64,000 bases of DNA from NCBI RefSeq assembly GCF_014218275.1, contig NZ_AP023213.1:4274954-4338953 (forward strand), in the 5' to 3' direction. Below, piece after piece: positions 34,509 through 43,326 of the stretch. Both the position numbers and the translations under genes were made by a program. Position 1 is the first letter of the stretch. Each line of letters opens with the position of its first letter. This DNA comes from Citrifermentans bremense (lineage in GTDB: Bacteria > Desulfobacterota > Desulfuromonadia > Geobacterales > Geobacteraceae). The notes beneath the pieces were generated by a model that was not told where the DNA came from, did no database searches, and saw only the letters and a program-made list of their open reading frames with translations.

Positions 34509-34544
34509 AAGGGGAGCCCTGACTATTCAGTCGAGGCTCCCCTT
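34509..34544. terminator. Bidirectional terminator
   Basis: 10-bp stem AAGGGGAGCC/GGCTCCCCTT (34509-34518 with 34535-34544) with an inner TGACT/AGTC helix, between convergent genes. Confidence 0.85.
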
Positions 34545-34570
34545 CTCTTTCAATCTATAGATCTATCTTC

Positions 34571-34879
34571 CTAGTTGCGTCTGCCGTGCTTGTCGTAATG
34601 CGACATTGTAGCATTGAGCAGGCTGCAGAGCTTGCAGACATCCCCTCCTGACCTGGGGAAGAGTTCGAAGTAGGTGGGCGCCTTTGGCTTTTGCAGGAGG
34701 TGAACGCAGGAAGCCAGCATCAAAAGAGCTACGGCAATGGCGTGGTATCCCAGGAGGGCGCTGTCATTGCTGTAGGCTTCTAGGAAGGAGCCGTACCAAG
34801 TGGGCATGCTGAAAGTAGTGTCTAACGTGCCAAGTGTTTCCATGATCCAAGAGCCGATCCTGCTTGCCAGTACATGCAT
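34571..34879 (-). CDS. Hypothetical small membrane protein
   Basis: 102 residues, not recognised. One clear membrane helix (LLGYHAIAVALLMLASCVHLL, near residues 42-62) and a C-terminal tail with DVCKLCSLLN, a CxxC pair. CAGGAG sits 7 bases before the ATG at 34879. It is divergent from the NO reductase gene, so a role beside it is possible but unproven. Confidence 0.55.
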   Translation of the reverse strand: MHVLASRIGSWIMETLGTLDTTFSMPTWYGSFLEAYSNDSALLGYHAIAVALLMLASCVHLLQKPKAPTYFELFPRSGGDVCKLCSLLNATMSHYDKHGRRN

Positions 34880-35264
34880 AGCGTTTCTCCTGAGCATCTT
34901 GAAGCTATCGGTTTTTCAACGTATCTGACTCCCTTACTGCGTACACTGGTTCATCGATGCGGACGTCCTGCCGCCGGGCCTGCCTGCCTTACTAACGCGT
35001 CTTTTTTCCCATCGGTTTATCACACTAGGCATATATCGGCGTAGTTGCCAGAAACTAAAGAGTTTTTTCTTCGGCCATGCATTTTTATTCATTCCCGCTC
35101 ATTTTCTATGCTTCTGGCAGCACCTCCAGCCATGGTCTTTTTTCCCAACGGTAGCACCGATTAAGCTCGGGGAATTCCTTGCATCACCGACGGGGCGACC
35201 TAGAATATCCCGATAGGGCATTAGGGAATGCGCACACAGAAGGATCTCAGATGAGGAGGCAGCT
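34880..35264. other. Intergenic region upstream of the NO reductase gene
   Basis: 385 bases between divergent genes. I looked for FNR/DNR-type TTGAT-N4-ATCAA boxes and a NorR/sigma-54 layout and found none. No other structure recognised. Confidence 0.45.
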
Positions 35265-37556
35265 ATGCATGAACGCGAACAGAACATGGTCCTTGGAAGA
35301 GGATGGCTGCTCGCAGCAGTCGTCACCTTTGTCTTCGGGTTTGCCGTCTTGGGCTACCTCGCCTTCCGCAACAACACCGAAGGCCCGCCTATTCCCCGTG
35401 AAGTGCGCTCTTCAGAGGGCCAGGTTCTCTTCACCGGAGACGACATCAAAGAAGGACAGCACCTGTTCCAGAGGTACGGGCTGATGCAGTACGGCACCCT
35501 CTTCGGGCACGGCGCCTACCTCGGGCCCGACTTCACCGCGCAATACCTGCGCATCAGCGGGGAAAAAGCGAGGCTCTCCTACACCGAGCAGAAACTCTCC
35601 CCGGCAGAGGCAAGTGAAAGGGTGCGCTCCGAGGCGAAACAAAACAGCTACGACCCGGAACAGAGCGTGATCACCTACACGCCAACCCAGGCGGCGGCTT
35701 ACCGGGAGATGATCTCCTACTACCGCGACTGGTTCGGGCCATCCTCGACGCAGCAAGGGTTGCGGCGCCCCTACCTGAAGGACCCCGAAGAGGTCCGCAA
35801 GCTCACCTCCTATTTTTCCTGGGCCGCCTGGGTCTGCGCCGCGACGCGTCCGGGCACCAACCACTCCTATACCAACAACTGGCCCCCCGACAGCCTCGCC
35901 GGAAATCAGCCCACCCCTGGCGTCCTGATGTGGAGCGTGATCAGCCTGGTAGCCCTTCTTTGCGGGACCGGCCTGATCCTCTTCGTGTTCGGCCGCTTCG
36001 AGTGGCTCGGGTGGCATGCCTCAGACACGGAACTGGCCGCCACGCACCCCGTCCCGGAAGAAGTGCCCCTGACCCCTTCGCAGCGTACGGTCAGCTGGTA
36101 CTTCCTCGTGGTGGCCCTGCTGTTTTTGCTCCAGGGACTCCTTGGCGGCGTCAACGCCCACTACCACGTCGAGCGGGCCGGCTTTTACGGGCTCTCGCTT
36201 GCCGAATGGCTCCCCTACAACCTCTCCAGGATGTGGCATGTGCAGCTGGCGCTATTTTTCGTCGCCTCCAGCTTCCTCGCCATGGGGATCTTCCTCACCC
36301 CCATGATCGCCGGGAAAGAGCCGCGGCACCAGGACAAGCTCTCCCTGGTCCTGCTGGGCGCGCTGGTGGTGGTAGTTTTCGGTTCCTTGTCGGGTGAAGC
36401 AGTGAGCCTGCAAGGTCTTCTGGGCACCAGCAGCCCCTGGTTCTGGATTGGGTCCCAGGGATGGGAATACCTCGACCTCGGTCGCCTTTGGCAGATCCTG
36501 CTGACCGCGGGGATGCTCATCTGGTTGCTGATACTCGTCCGCGGCATGCTGGACAGGCTGAAGGGGGAGCACCCCGGCAACATGCCGTGGCTTTTCATCT
36601 ACAGCGCCATCTCCATACCCCTTTTCTACGCCGCCGGGATGTTCTACGGCAAGGGAACCCCCTTCAACCAGATCGAGTTCTGGAGATTCTGGGTGGTTCA
36701 TCTCTGGGTGGAGGATTTCCTGGAGCTCTTCACCACCATCATGGTGGCCTATGTCTTCATGCTCCTCGGTGTGGTCAGGGCGCGGGTGGCAACGACCATC
36801 GTCTACCTCGACATCATCCTCTACTCTATAGGGGGCGTGATCGGCACCATGCACCACCTCTATTTCAGCGGCACGCCCGAAGTCCACATGGCGCTCGGCG
36901 CCTTCTTCTCGGCCATGGAAGTGATCCCCCTGCTGCTCCTCACCTACGAGGCCTGGAAGTTCATGCGGCTGGGAGCTCCCGCGGGGGGCTCCATGCTGAG
37001 CACCACGGCGGAGATGTTCCCGCACAAGTGGGCGGTGATGTTCCTCATCGCCGTGGGATTCTGGAATTTCCTCGGGGCGGGCGTCTTCGGTTTCCTGATC
37101 AACCTCCCCATCGTCAGCTACTACGAGATCGGCACGCAGTGGACCGCCAACCACGGTCACGCCGCCATGATGGGCGTCTACGGGATGCTTTCGCTCGGCT
37201 TCTTCATGTTCGTGGCCCGCTACTTCCTCCCTCTGGACAAGGCCAGCAACACGGCCATGGGGATCGCCTTCTGGTGCACCAACCTGGGGCTTGCCCTGAT
37301 GCTCTTCATAAACCTCTTCCCGGTCGGGATGCTGCAGATCAACCAGATCCTCGCCACCTCGTACTGGGAGGGGCGCGAGCCGGCCTTCTTCATGCTCCCG
37401 ATGGTGCGGATCTTCGAATGGCTGCGGCTGCCCGGCGACGCGCTCTTCATCATCGGCATCCTGCCGGTCGTCTACCTCGCCGTACGCATGTTCCTGAACC
37501 GCAACCGAGGAGTTGCAGCCCCTGCGGCAGCCAAGCAGGGTAAAACAGCACCATGA
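35265..37556 (+). CDS. norZ: Quinol-dependent nitric oxide reductase (qNor)
   Basis: 763 residues: an N-terminal segment with one membrane helix and a cytochrome-c-like periplasmic domain lacking a CxxCH haem site, then about 12 membrane helices of the haem-copper oxidase fold. It reduces 2 NO to N2O using quinol. The FeB region reads VVHLWVEDFLELF, with Asp where many homologues have Gly but with both Glu kept. HHLYFSGTP and FSAMEVIPLL are typical qNor motifs, and the haem ligand region NHGHAAMMGVYG is present. It probably serves NO detoxification, since no nitrite or nitrous oxide reductase is near. Confidence 0.92.
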   Translation: MHEREQNMVLGRGWLLAAVVTFVFGFAVLGYLAFRNNTEGPPIPREVRSSEGQVLFTGDDIKEGQHLFQRYGLMQYGTLFGHGAYLGPDFTAQYLRISGEKARLSYTEQKLSPAEASERVRSEAKQNSYDPEQSVITYTPTQAAAYREMISYYRDWFGPSSTQQGLRRPYLKDPEEVRKLTSYFSWAAWVCAATRPGTNHSYTNNWPPDSLAGNQPTPGVLMWSVISLVALLCGTGLILFVFGRFEWLGWHASDTELAATHPVPEEVPLTPSQRTVSWYFLVVALLFLLQGLLGGVNAHYHVERAGFYGLSLAEWLPYNLSRMWHVQLALFFVASSFLAMGIFLTPMIAGKEPRHQDKLSLVLLGALVVVVFGSLSGEAVSLQGLLGTSSPWFWIGSQGWEYLDLGRLWQILLTAGMLIWLLILVRGMLDRLKGEHPGNMPWLFIYSAISIPLFYAAGMFYGKGTPFNQIEFWRFWVVHLWVEDFLELFTTIMVAYVFMLLGVVRARVATTIVYLDIILYSIGGVIGTMHHLYFSGTPEVHMALGAFFSAMEVIPLLLLTYEAWKFMRLGAPAGGSMLSTTAEMFPHKWAVMFLIAVGFWNFLGAGVFGFLINLPIVSYYEIGTQWTANHGHAAMMGVYGMLSLGFFMFVARYFLPLDKASNTAMGIAFWCTNLGLALMLFINLFPVGMLQINQILATSYWEGREPAFFMLPMVRIFEWLRLPGDALFIIGILPVVYLAVRMFLNRNRGVAAPAAAKQGKTAP

Positions 37557-37620
37557 TCGAGCTGCTGCGACAGCAGCCCCCCGCAGCTATGTAGCGTAAT
37601 TGAAGCTAGGTTCCATCGTG

Positions 37621-37656
37621 AAAAAAGGCCGCCTCTGATCAGAGGCGGCCTTTTTT
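37621..37656. terminator. Bidirectional terminator
   Basis: Perfect 36-base palindrome (two 18-base arms, A6 on one end and T6 on the other) between convergent norZ and spmB. Confidence 0.95.
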
Positions 37657-37689
37657 GGCTATAACACAGGGGCTCCCGAAAGCCTGCAG

Positions 37690-38220
37690 CTACAAAAGCC
37701 ACCTCACCACGGCGACAGCCACGACGATGCCGATAAAGTCTGCGGTCAGGCAGACCGGAACCAGGTACCTGGTCTTCTTGATGCCGACCGTGCCTAGGTA
37801 GACCGCCAGAACGTAAAAGGTCGTTTCTGCGCTCCCCATGATGACCGCCGTCATCTTTGTTGCCACGGACTCGGGACCGGTCGTCTTTACTATGTCGGTG
37901 AAAAGCGCCGTCGAGGCGCTTCCCGACAGGGGCTTGATGATGGCCATGGAAACGACTTCGATGGGGATCCCGGCGAAGGAGAAGAGCTGGTAGAAGCCGT
38001 TTCTCAAGGCGTCGAAGGCGCCCGAGGCCTGGAATCCCTTGATCACGATGAAGATGGTCAGAAGGTACGGGAAGATGCTCAGGATGATCCCCGGCCCTTC
38101 CTTCGCCCCGGCGACGAACGAATCGTAGACGCGAACCTTCTTGAAGGTGCCGTACCAGATGGTGAACAGGATGAACAACGGGATGATGAGCAGCGAGAGG
38201 TAATTGATGCCTTCGATCAT
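37690..38220 (-). CDS. spmB: Spore maturation protein B family membrane protein
   Basis: 176 residues, about four membrane helices, with the nucleoside-recognition (Gate) domain features GPGIILSIFPYLLTIFIVIK and KPLSGSASTALFTDIV. In Bacillus, SpmA/SpmB help spore-core dehydration; in non-sporulating Geobacterales the role is unknown and may concern transport of a small metabolite across the envelope. The start overlaps the spmA stop by 4 bases. Confidence 0.9.
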   Translation of the reverse strand: MIEGINYLSLLIIPLFILFTIWYGTFKKVRVYDSFVAGAKEGPGIILSIFPYLLTIFIVIKGFQASGAFDALRNGFYQLFSFAGIPIEVVSMAIIKPLSGSASTALFTDIVKTTGPESVATKMTAVIMGSAETTFYVLAVYLGTVGIKKTRYLVPVCLTADFIGIVVAVAVVRWLL

Positions 38221-38792
38221 TTGAGCACCTTCCTGAATCCGAACAGTATCAGTAGCGCCGTCACCGCGGATATCACCGTGGCGATAAGCACAGGGAGCAC
38301 CACCCCCGCGGGGTTGGCTGCGTTGTAACTGGCGAGAATCCCGATGACCGAGAAGGGGATCAACTGGATGCTGGCTGTGTTGAGGACGATGAAGATCATC
38401 ATCTCGAAGGTTATCTCCCCCTTGTGCTCGTTCAGGGTGTCGAGCTCCTGCATCGCCTTGATCCCCAGCGGCGTCGCGGCGTTGCCGAGGCCGAAGAGGT
38501 TCGCCAGCACGTTCAAGGTGATGGCGCTGATGGAGGGGTGGTCGCCAGGAATATTCCGGAAAAGACGCGAGATGACCGGCTTGAACAGGTGTGCGATGCG
38601 GTAGATGAGTCCCGAATCCTCAAGGATCCTGGTGATCCCCATCCACACCGACACGATCCCCAGGAGAAACAGCGAAACCTCGACGGCTGACTTGGCGCCT
38701 TCGAAGATCGATTTAGTGAACGCCTCCAGGTTCCCGGTGCATATGGCAAAGACGATGCTGACTGAAAAGAGGATCAACCAGACCGCGTTCAT
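38217..38792 (-). CDS. spmA: Spore maturation protein A family membrane protein
   Basis: 191 residues with about five membrane helices. It carries the Gate-domain segment LLGIVSVWMGITRILEDSGL and a conserved LANLFGLGNAATPLGIKAM. It pairs with SpmB. The ATG at 38792 overlaps the ldcA stop by 4 bases, so ldcA-spmA-spmB is one translationally coupled operon, hinting at a cell-wall related task. Confidence 0.9.
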   Translation of the reverse strand: MNAVWLILFSVSIVFAICTGNLEAFTKSIFEGAKSAVEVSLFLLGIVSVWMGITRILEDSGLIYRIAHLFKPVISRLFRNIPGDHPSISAITLNVLANLFGLGNAATPLGIKAMQELDTLNEHKGEITFEMMIFIVLNTASIQLIPFSVIGILASYNAANPAGVVLPVLIATVISAVTALLILFGFRKVLK

Positions 38793-39655
38793 GGACGCAC
38801 CCCCGGAAGCTCCAGCTTCCTTATCACCAGTTGCTTCTTCCGCGTGTCGAGCTCCACCTCCGCTCCCACCGGCATGGTTATCTTGTCGGGGACATGGCCG
38901 ATGTGGGGGCAATGGACCACGGGAATGCCAAGTTCCATCTGCGAGGCCAGGATCTGGAAAACCTCCCTGCTCTTCAGGCCGCCGAAATCCCCGAGGATGA
39001 TCCCCTTCACCCCTTTGAGCTTCCCGGCCAGTATCCACTGGGTCAGGGCGCGGTCCACCTTGTGCAGCTTTTCGTCGACCTCCTCCAGAAAGAGGATAGA
39101 GTTCTCCGTCTCCATCTCCCAGTCAGTGTCAATCAGCGCTGTAAGCGTCACCAGGTTCCCCCCTTTGAGGATGCCGGCGGCGCTGCCGTGACGGTACACC
39201 TTCACCGGCGCCCCGTGGAACAGGTTCTTCTCCGGATAGCCCCTCACCGCGTTCATGAAGGATCCGACGGTGAACGCGGTCGGGGCGTTCAGGCTGACCA
39301 GCATGGGCGCATGAAGCGTCACCATTCCCGTCCGTTCATGAATGGGGTTCAGAAGGGCCGTCAGGTCGCTGAAGCCGGCGATGATCTTCGGGTGCTTCCT
39401 GAGGTGATCAAAATCGATGAACGGCAGGGATTTCATGGCGCTGTAACCGCCGCGCAGGGCGAGGATCATGTCGGTGCCCGTGTCGGCGCAGGCGTGGTGT
39501 ATCTGGTCAGCCTTTTCTTGGGGCGAGGGGAGCATGGTCGGGAAGTGCGGGTTCAGGACGTTGAAGCCAAGCTTCGACAACTGCCTGACCCCGGCGGTGA
39601 ATTCACGCTTTTTCTTGATCAGGTAGCTGGGCGAAATGATATAGACATTGTTCAC
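38789..39655 (-). CDS. ldcA: LD-carboxypeptidase (muramoyltetrapeptide carboxypeptidase)
   Basis: 288 residues of peptidase family S66, which removes the terminal D-Ala from murein tetrapeptides during cell-wall recycling. The nucleophile is Ser96 in IIAGFSDLTAL. The Glu (LFLEEVDEKLHK) and His (CPHIGH) of the triad are present, and LRGGYSAM precedes as usual. Translation begins at a GTG (39655) with GAGAGG upstream. No signal peptide, so it acts in the cytoplasm. First gene of the ldcA-spmA-spmB operon. Confidence 0.92.
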   Translation of the reverse strand: MNNVYIISPSYLIKKKREFTAGVRQLSKLGFNVLNPHFPTMLPSPQEKADQIHHACADTGTDMILALRGGYSAMKSLPFIDFDHLRKHPKIIAGFSDLTALLNPIHERTGMVTLHAPMLVSLNAPTAFTVGSFMNAVRGYPEKNLFHGAPVKVYRHGSAAGILKGGNLVTLTALIDTDWEMETENSILFLEEVDEKLHKVDRALTQWILAGKLKGVKGIILGDFGGLKSREVFQILASQMELGIPVVHCPHIGHVPDKITMPVGAEVELDTRKKQLVIRKLELPGVRP

Positions 39656-40068
39656 TCAATACCTCTCCATCTGTAAATACCGTTGTCAGCCATGCCATCC
39701 CATTGGGAAGCATACCGAGCCGACAACACGCGGTATTGTTACATTCTCGCCCACTCCACCGCAAGTCAAAAACCCGACCTCCCGCCGCAAACTTCACCTC
39801 CGGCATAAATACACCCCCGCCTCACCAACGTTTTTCCCTGTATCTGGGCCTGCCGGCGTTGTCAGAGCCGGGACCCTTGCTCTGCTGCGTACTCTTAAAT
39901 CTGCACACAAATAACAGTTAAGATATTTACATTGGGGAAAATTACTATATCGTATATGTCGTGGCTCGGCCGCCTGGCGCGGCCTGACATGAGGGTGAGA
40001 AGAGCGTGCTGGATCTGTCACGGGCGGAGTCTTCGCCTTAACCTTAACGCAAGAAAGGAGAACAGGAC
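39656..40068. other. Intergenic region upstream of citrate synthase
   Basis: 413 bases between divergent ldcA and gltA. AT-rich at 39895-39960, including TTTACATTGGGG and the partly symmetric CTATATCGTATATG near 39943-39956, presumably the gltA promoter and operator zone. A GC-rich partial hairpin (GGCCGCCTGGCGCGGCC) follows near 39968. Confidence 0.45.
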
Positions 40069-41433
40069 ATGACACAGCTGAAAGACAGGCTAAAGGAAAA
40101 GATCGAGGCACACCGCCCCCGCATCGCCCGGCTGACTAAAGAGTTTGGCTCAGTCATAATCGACAAGGTAGACATAGCGCAATGCATTGGCGGTGCCCGT
40201 GATATCAGATGCCTTGTTACAGACATCTCGTATCTTGATCCGCAGGAAGGGATCCGTTTCAGAGGCAAGACCATCCCTGAGACTTTCGAGGCCCTCCCCA
40301 AGGCAGCCGGCTCCGAATACCCCACGGTGGAATCGTTCTGGTATTTCCTCCTCACAGGGGAGGTCCCGACCCCCGAGCAGGTGCAGGACGTTGAGACCGA
40401 GTTCAAGACGCGCCAGCAGGTTCCGGAGTATGTGTTCCAGGCTCTGCGCGCGCTCCCGCTGGACAGCCACCCCATGGTGATGCTCTCCTCCGGCATCCTT
40501 GCCATGCAAAGAGACTCCAAGTTCGCGGCCGTCTACAGCAGCGGCAAGTTCAACAAGATGACAGCCTGGGAGCATGTCTACGAGGACGCAAGCGACATAG
40601 TGGCCCGCATCCCTGTCCTGGCTGCCTTCATTTACAATCTCAAGTACCGGGGCGACAAGCAGATCCCCATCGATCCGAAACTTGACCTGGGTGCAAATTT
40701 CGCCCACATGATCGGCCAAAGCGAGCAGTACAAGGACGTGGCGCGCATGTACTTCATCCTCCACTCCGACCACGAATCTGGCAACGTCTCGGCACACACC
40801 ACCCACCTGGTCCACTCTGCCCTTTCCGACCCCTATTACGCCTATGCCGCTGGCCTCAACGGGCTTGCGGGACCACTTCATGGCCTGGCCAACCAGGAGG
40901 TGCTGGGATGGATCCTGGAATTCCAGAAGAAGCTAAACGGTGCGGAACCTACCAAGGAGAACGTGACTGCAGCCTTGTGGGAAACGCTCAATGCCGGGCA
41001 GGTGGTGCCGGGCTACGGACACGCAGTCCTCAGAAAGACTGACCCGCGCTACATGGCCCAGCGCGAGTTCTGTTTGAAAACAGAAGGTCTCAAGGATGAC
41101 AAGCTCTTCAAGCTAGTCTCAATGATCTTCGAGACCGCCCCTGGCGTTTTAACCGAACATGGCAAGACGAAGAACCCGTGGCCCAACGTTGACGCGCAAT
41201 CCGGCGTCATCCAGTGGTACTACGGCCTGAAGGAATGGGATTTCTACACCGTGCTCTTCGGGGTCGGGCGTGCTTTGGGGTGCATGGCGAACGTAACCTG
41301 GGACCGCGGCCTTGGCTATGCCATCGAGAGACCCAAATCGGTCACCACTGAGATGCTGGAGACCTGGGCCGCCGCCGGAGGACGGGACACCAACACGACT
41401 GCCGCCCCCCACCCGCCAACGCCTAAAGCGTAA
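40069..41433 (+). CDS. gltA: Citrate synthase (eukaryote-like type)
   Basis: 454 residues, longer than the E. coli enzyme and of the mitochondrial-like type known from Geobacter. It condenses acetyl-CoA and oxaloacetate into citrate. Catalytic residues are visible: His in LHSDHESGN, His in VPGYGHAVLRKTDPR, and Asp in WPNVDAQSG. The C-terminal 20 residues are Thr/Pro-rich and unconserved. AAGAAAGGAGAAC precedes the start. It works with the CoA-transferase at 31306 in acetate oxidation. Confidence 0.95.
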   Translation: MTQLKDRLKEKIEAHRPRIARLTKEFGSVIIDKVDIAQCIGGARDIRCLVTDISYLDPQEGIRFRGKTIPETFEALPKAAGSEYPTVESFWYFLLTGEVPTPEQVQDVETEFKTRQQVPEYVFQALRALPLDSHPMVMLSSGILAMQRDSKFAAVYSSGKFNKMTAWEHVYEDASDIVARIPVLAAFIYNLKYRGDKQIPIDPKLDLGANFAHMIGQSEQYKDVARMYFILHSDHESGNVSAHTTHLVHSALSDPYYAYAAGLNGLAGPLHGLANQEVLGWILEFQKKLNGAEPTKENVTAALWETLNAGQVVPGYGHAVLRKTDPRYMAQREFCLKTEGLKDDKLFKLVSMIFETAPGVLTEHGKTKNPWPNVDAQSGVIQWYYGLKEWDFYTVLFGVGRALGCMANVTWDRGLGYAIERPKSVTTEMLETWAAAGGRDTNTTAAPHPPTPKA

Positions 41434-41452
41434 AGTAGCCTGGCAACTAAAG

Positions 41453-41506
41453 AGGGGCCGCCTGTGGCGCTGGAAGTTTCTCCCCCTAGCGCCGAGGCTG
41501 GCCCCT
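41453..41506 (+). terminator. Possible hairpin terminator of gltA
   Basis: Two nested stems, AGGGGCC/GGCCCCT and GGCGCT/AGCGCC, 19 bases after the gltA stop. There is no T-tract, so the call is weak. Confidence 0.35.
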
Positions 41507-41571
41507 GTTGTAATCACTTCCTATTCGGGCTCTCCTTTTCATCCGCGATGCAGGACGGGGCAGGTCATTAG

Positions 41572-42216
41572 ATGGATACAGTCAAGCGTCAGCAATCGGT
41601 AGGAGAAGAAATCGCCAACAGCCTCAGCCATGCTGTGGGGTTGATCGCAGCCATTGCCGCGACTCCGCCGCTGCTATCCAGGGCGTTCAGCCTTGGACAG
41701 AAGGGATATGCCGTCGGTACGGCGATATATGCCGCAACCATGGTGCTGCTCTATCTTGCCTCCTCTATCTACCACGCCATGCCGCAGGGGAAACTGAAGG
41801 AGTTGTTCAAGACCATAGAGCACTCCGCCATATATCTCCTGATAGCCGGTACCTACACGCCGTTTTCCCTCGGTGCGCTGCGCGGCCCCTGGGGATGGAC
41901 CCTCCTGTCGCTGGTCTGGACCTTCGCCCTGGTTGGAGTGGTGTGGAAGTTCTGCCAAAAGATGCCGCGGCCGGTAGCGTCCACCATCCTCTACCTGGCT
42001 ATGGGGTGGCTCATCATCGTGGCGGCGAAACCGTTGCTAAGCCGCGTGCCGCTGGCCGGCCTTCTGTGGATAGCCGCCGGCGGCGCTGCGTACACGCTGG
42101 GCGTCGTTTTCTTCGCCTACGATTCCCGCCTGCGTTTCGGCCACTTCATCTGGCACCTGTTCGTCATGGCGGGGACCGCCTGCCACTTCTGCGCCATAGC
42201 CTGGTACGCCTTGTGA
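41572..42216 (+). CDS. Hemolysin III / PAQR family membrane protein
   Basis: 214 residues with seven membrane helices. Family residues: Glu-Ile-Ala-Asn-Ser-Leu-Ser-His in the first helix, YLASSIYHAM, IEHSAIYLLIAGTYTPF, and the closing GHFIWHLFVMAGTACHF. The His and Asp/Ser set forms the predicted zinc-hydrolase site. Physiological role in bacteria is unclear; haemolytic activity should not be assumed. It follows gltA by 138 bases. Confidence 0.92.
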   Translation: MDTVKRQQSVGEEIANSLSHAVGLIAAIAATPPLLSRAFSLGQKGYAVGTAIYAATMVLLYLASSIYHAMPQGKLKELFKTIEHSAIYLLIAGTYTPFSLGALRGPWGWTLLSLVWTFALVGVVWKFCQKMPRPVASTILYLAMGWLIIVAAKPLLSRVPLAGLLWIAAGGAAYTLGVVFFAYDSRLRFGHFIWHLFVMAGTACHFCAIAWYAL

Positions 42217-42237
42217 CCTCCGCGTTGGCCATACCGG

Positions 42238-42531
42238 CTATCCCTTCCCCCATAAAGCCGCGTCCATGAACTGTCGCCGCAGGCGCTCTTCAGGGTTCTG
42301 TTCGTAGAACTCCTCCTCGCTGAAGGAGAAACGGTATTCCGCTAGGTATTCCTGCAGCACCTTGTTTGCTGCATTTACCCTCCGGATCATGTCGGGATCA
42401 CCACCTGAGCCACCGGCATCGGGGTGATGCCGTTTTACCAGTTCCCTATGCCGGGCCTTGATTTCCGTGAGGCTCGCCCGTTCACCGAGCCCTAATACCC
42501 TCAACGCTTCCTGCAGGTCGGCGTAGGTCAT
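42238..42531 (-). CDS. J-domain protein (small DnaJ-like co-chaperone)
   Basis: 97 residues. The J domain fills residues about 4-65, with the essential HPD motif in VKRHHPDAGG and the helix-II basic residues before it. There is no Gly/Phe, zinc-finger or C-terminal substrate domain, so it would only stimulate a DnaK ATPase. I chose the ATG at 42531 (AGGA 5 bases before); a GTG one codon upstream is possible. Confidence 0.88.
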   Translation of the reverse strand: MTYADLQEALRVLGLGERASLTEIKARHRELVKRHHPDAGGSGGDPDMIRRVNAANKVLQEYLAEYRFSFSEEEFYEQNPEERLRRQFMDAALWGKG

Positions 42532-42609
42532 CACATTCCTCGACTCGCGCTCAACTTGTCCTCAACTCCCCTCAACGTAGAAGTATCGCAAGGTAAGAGG
42601 GACATAGCT

Positions 42610-42990
42610 TTACTCAAGCGTCTTCACATCCACGACGTAGTACTCTGATTCTCCGAAACAGTTAGTGGGAATACCCTTATGTTGCTCGTAGGTAAGAGAT
42701 ACCTTTTTGCCGAGCGTCGCATTGATTTTTGCAACCACCGCATCGTCCCGCACGGAGAACGGGAACCTTTCCGGAATCGAGCCAGGGACCGGCAACATCT
42801 GCAGTTCACCTTCCCACGTCTTGCAGACCCACCCTTTTTCGGAAAATTTCTGGACGTACCCGACCCTGTCCCCCTTAGAGAAGCTGAAGTGTAGCGCCGC
42901 ATAAACATACGCCACGAAAAGAAGAAGGACTGCGAGTATCAGTCCCGCAACTACCTTAATGGCTTTACTTCCGATTTCAGCAGCAGTCAC
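42610..42990 (-). CDS. Single-pass membrane protein of unknown function
   Basis: 126 residues: an N-terminal membrane helix (VVAGLILAVLLLFVAYVYA) and a periplasmic part with FSKGDRVGYVQKFSEKGWVC, VCKTWEGELQM and CFGESEYYVV. Similar sequences in other proteobacteria are sometimes labelled 6-phosphogluconate dehydrogenase, but there is no Rossmann fold here. Translation starts at a GTG (42990) after GAGGG. Function unknown. Confidence 0.75.
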   Translation of the reverse strand: MTAAEIGSKAIKVVAGLILAVLLLFVAYVYAALHFSFSKGDRVGYVQKFSEKGWVCKTWEGELQMLPVPGSIPERFPFSVRDDAVVAKINATLGKKVSLTYEQHKGIPTNCFGESEYYVVDVKTLE

Positions 42991-43326
42991 TTTTCCCTCT
43001 ACCTTTTCAGACTGATGAATTTTACATCTGATAGAGGATCACCCCTATCCCCTGCAAGTAACAATGTTACCAGATGAGAAAGATTCATTTAGGGTTATTG
43101 GGAAAATAGGTGCTCTGAGTGAAAAATTTCCAGTCAAAGGAAAACCATACCTTCAGCGTGCGGTTTTATGTTTGCCGGCCACCATCTTCTGCTTGCTGCA
43201 AAAAACCTTCATCCTGCATAGCCTGGTGCGGTATTCAGAATAGGGAGGGGTGCCGTTGAGAGGGGAAACGCAAAGAGGGCACCCGCTGCCGGGTGCCCTC
43301 TTTGAATTTGCTTCTTGTCGACTGTC
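42991..43326. other. Intergenic region with the nuo terminator
   Basis: 336 bases; the terminator of the nuo operon sits at 43272-43303. The rest is AT-rich and presumably includes the promoter of the gene at 42990. Nothing else recognised. Confidence 0.5.
43272..43303 (-). terminator. Terminator of the nuo operon
   Basis: Perfect 14-bp stem (43272-43285 with 43290-43303) and a 4-base loop, 24 bases after the nuoN stop, with T residues on the minus strand. Confidence 0.9.

Noticed and set aside
35265-37556. Nitric oxide dismutase instead of qNor
   Set aside because: The FeB-site His and Glu residues and the HHLYFSGTP motif fit quinol NO reductases; the substitutions used to define NO dismutases are not evident.
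41572-42216. Haemolysin virulence factor
   Set aside because: The HlyIII/PAQR family is widespread in free-living bacteria and the name does not indicate toxin function.
42610-42990. 6-phosphogluconate dehydrogenase, a label sometimes given to such sequences
   Set aside because: The protein is 126 residues with one membrane helix and has no Rossmann fold or catalytic motif.
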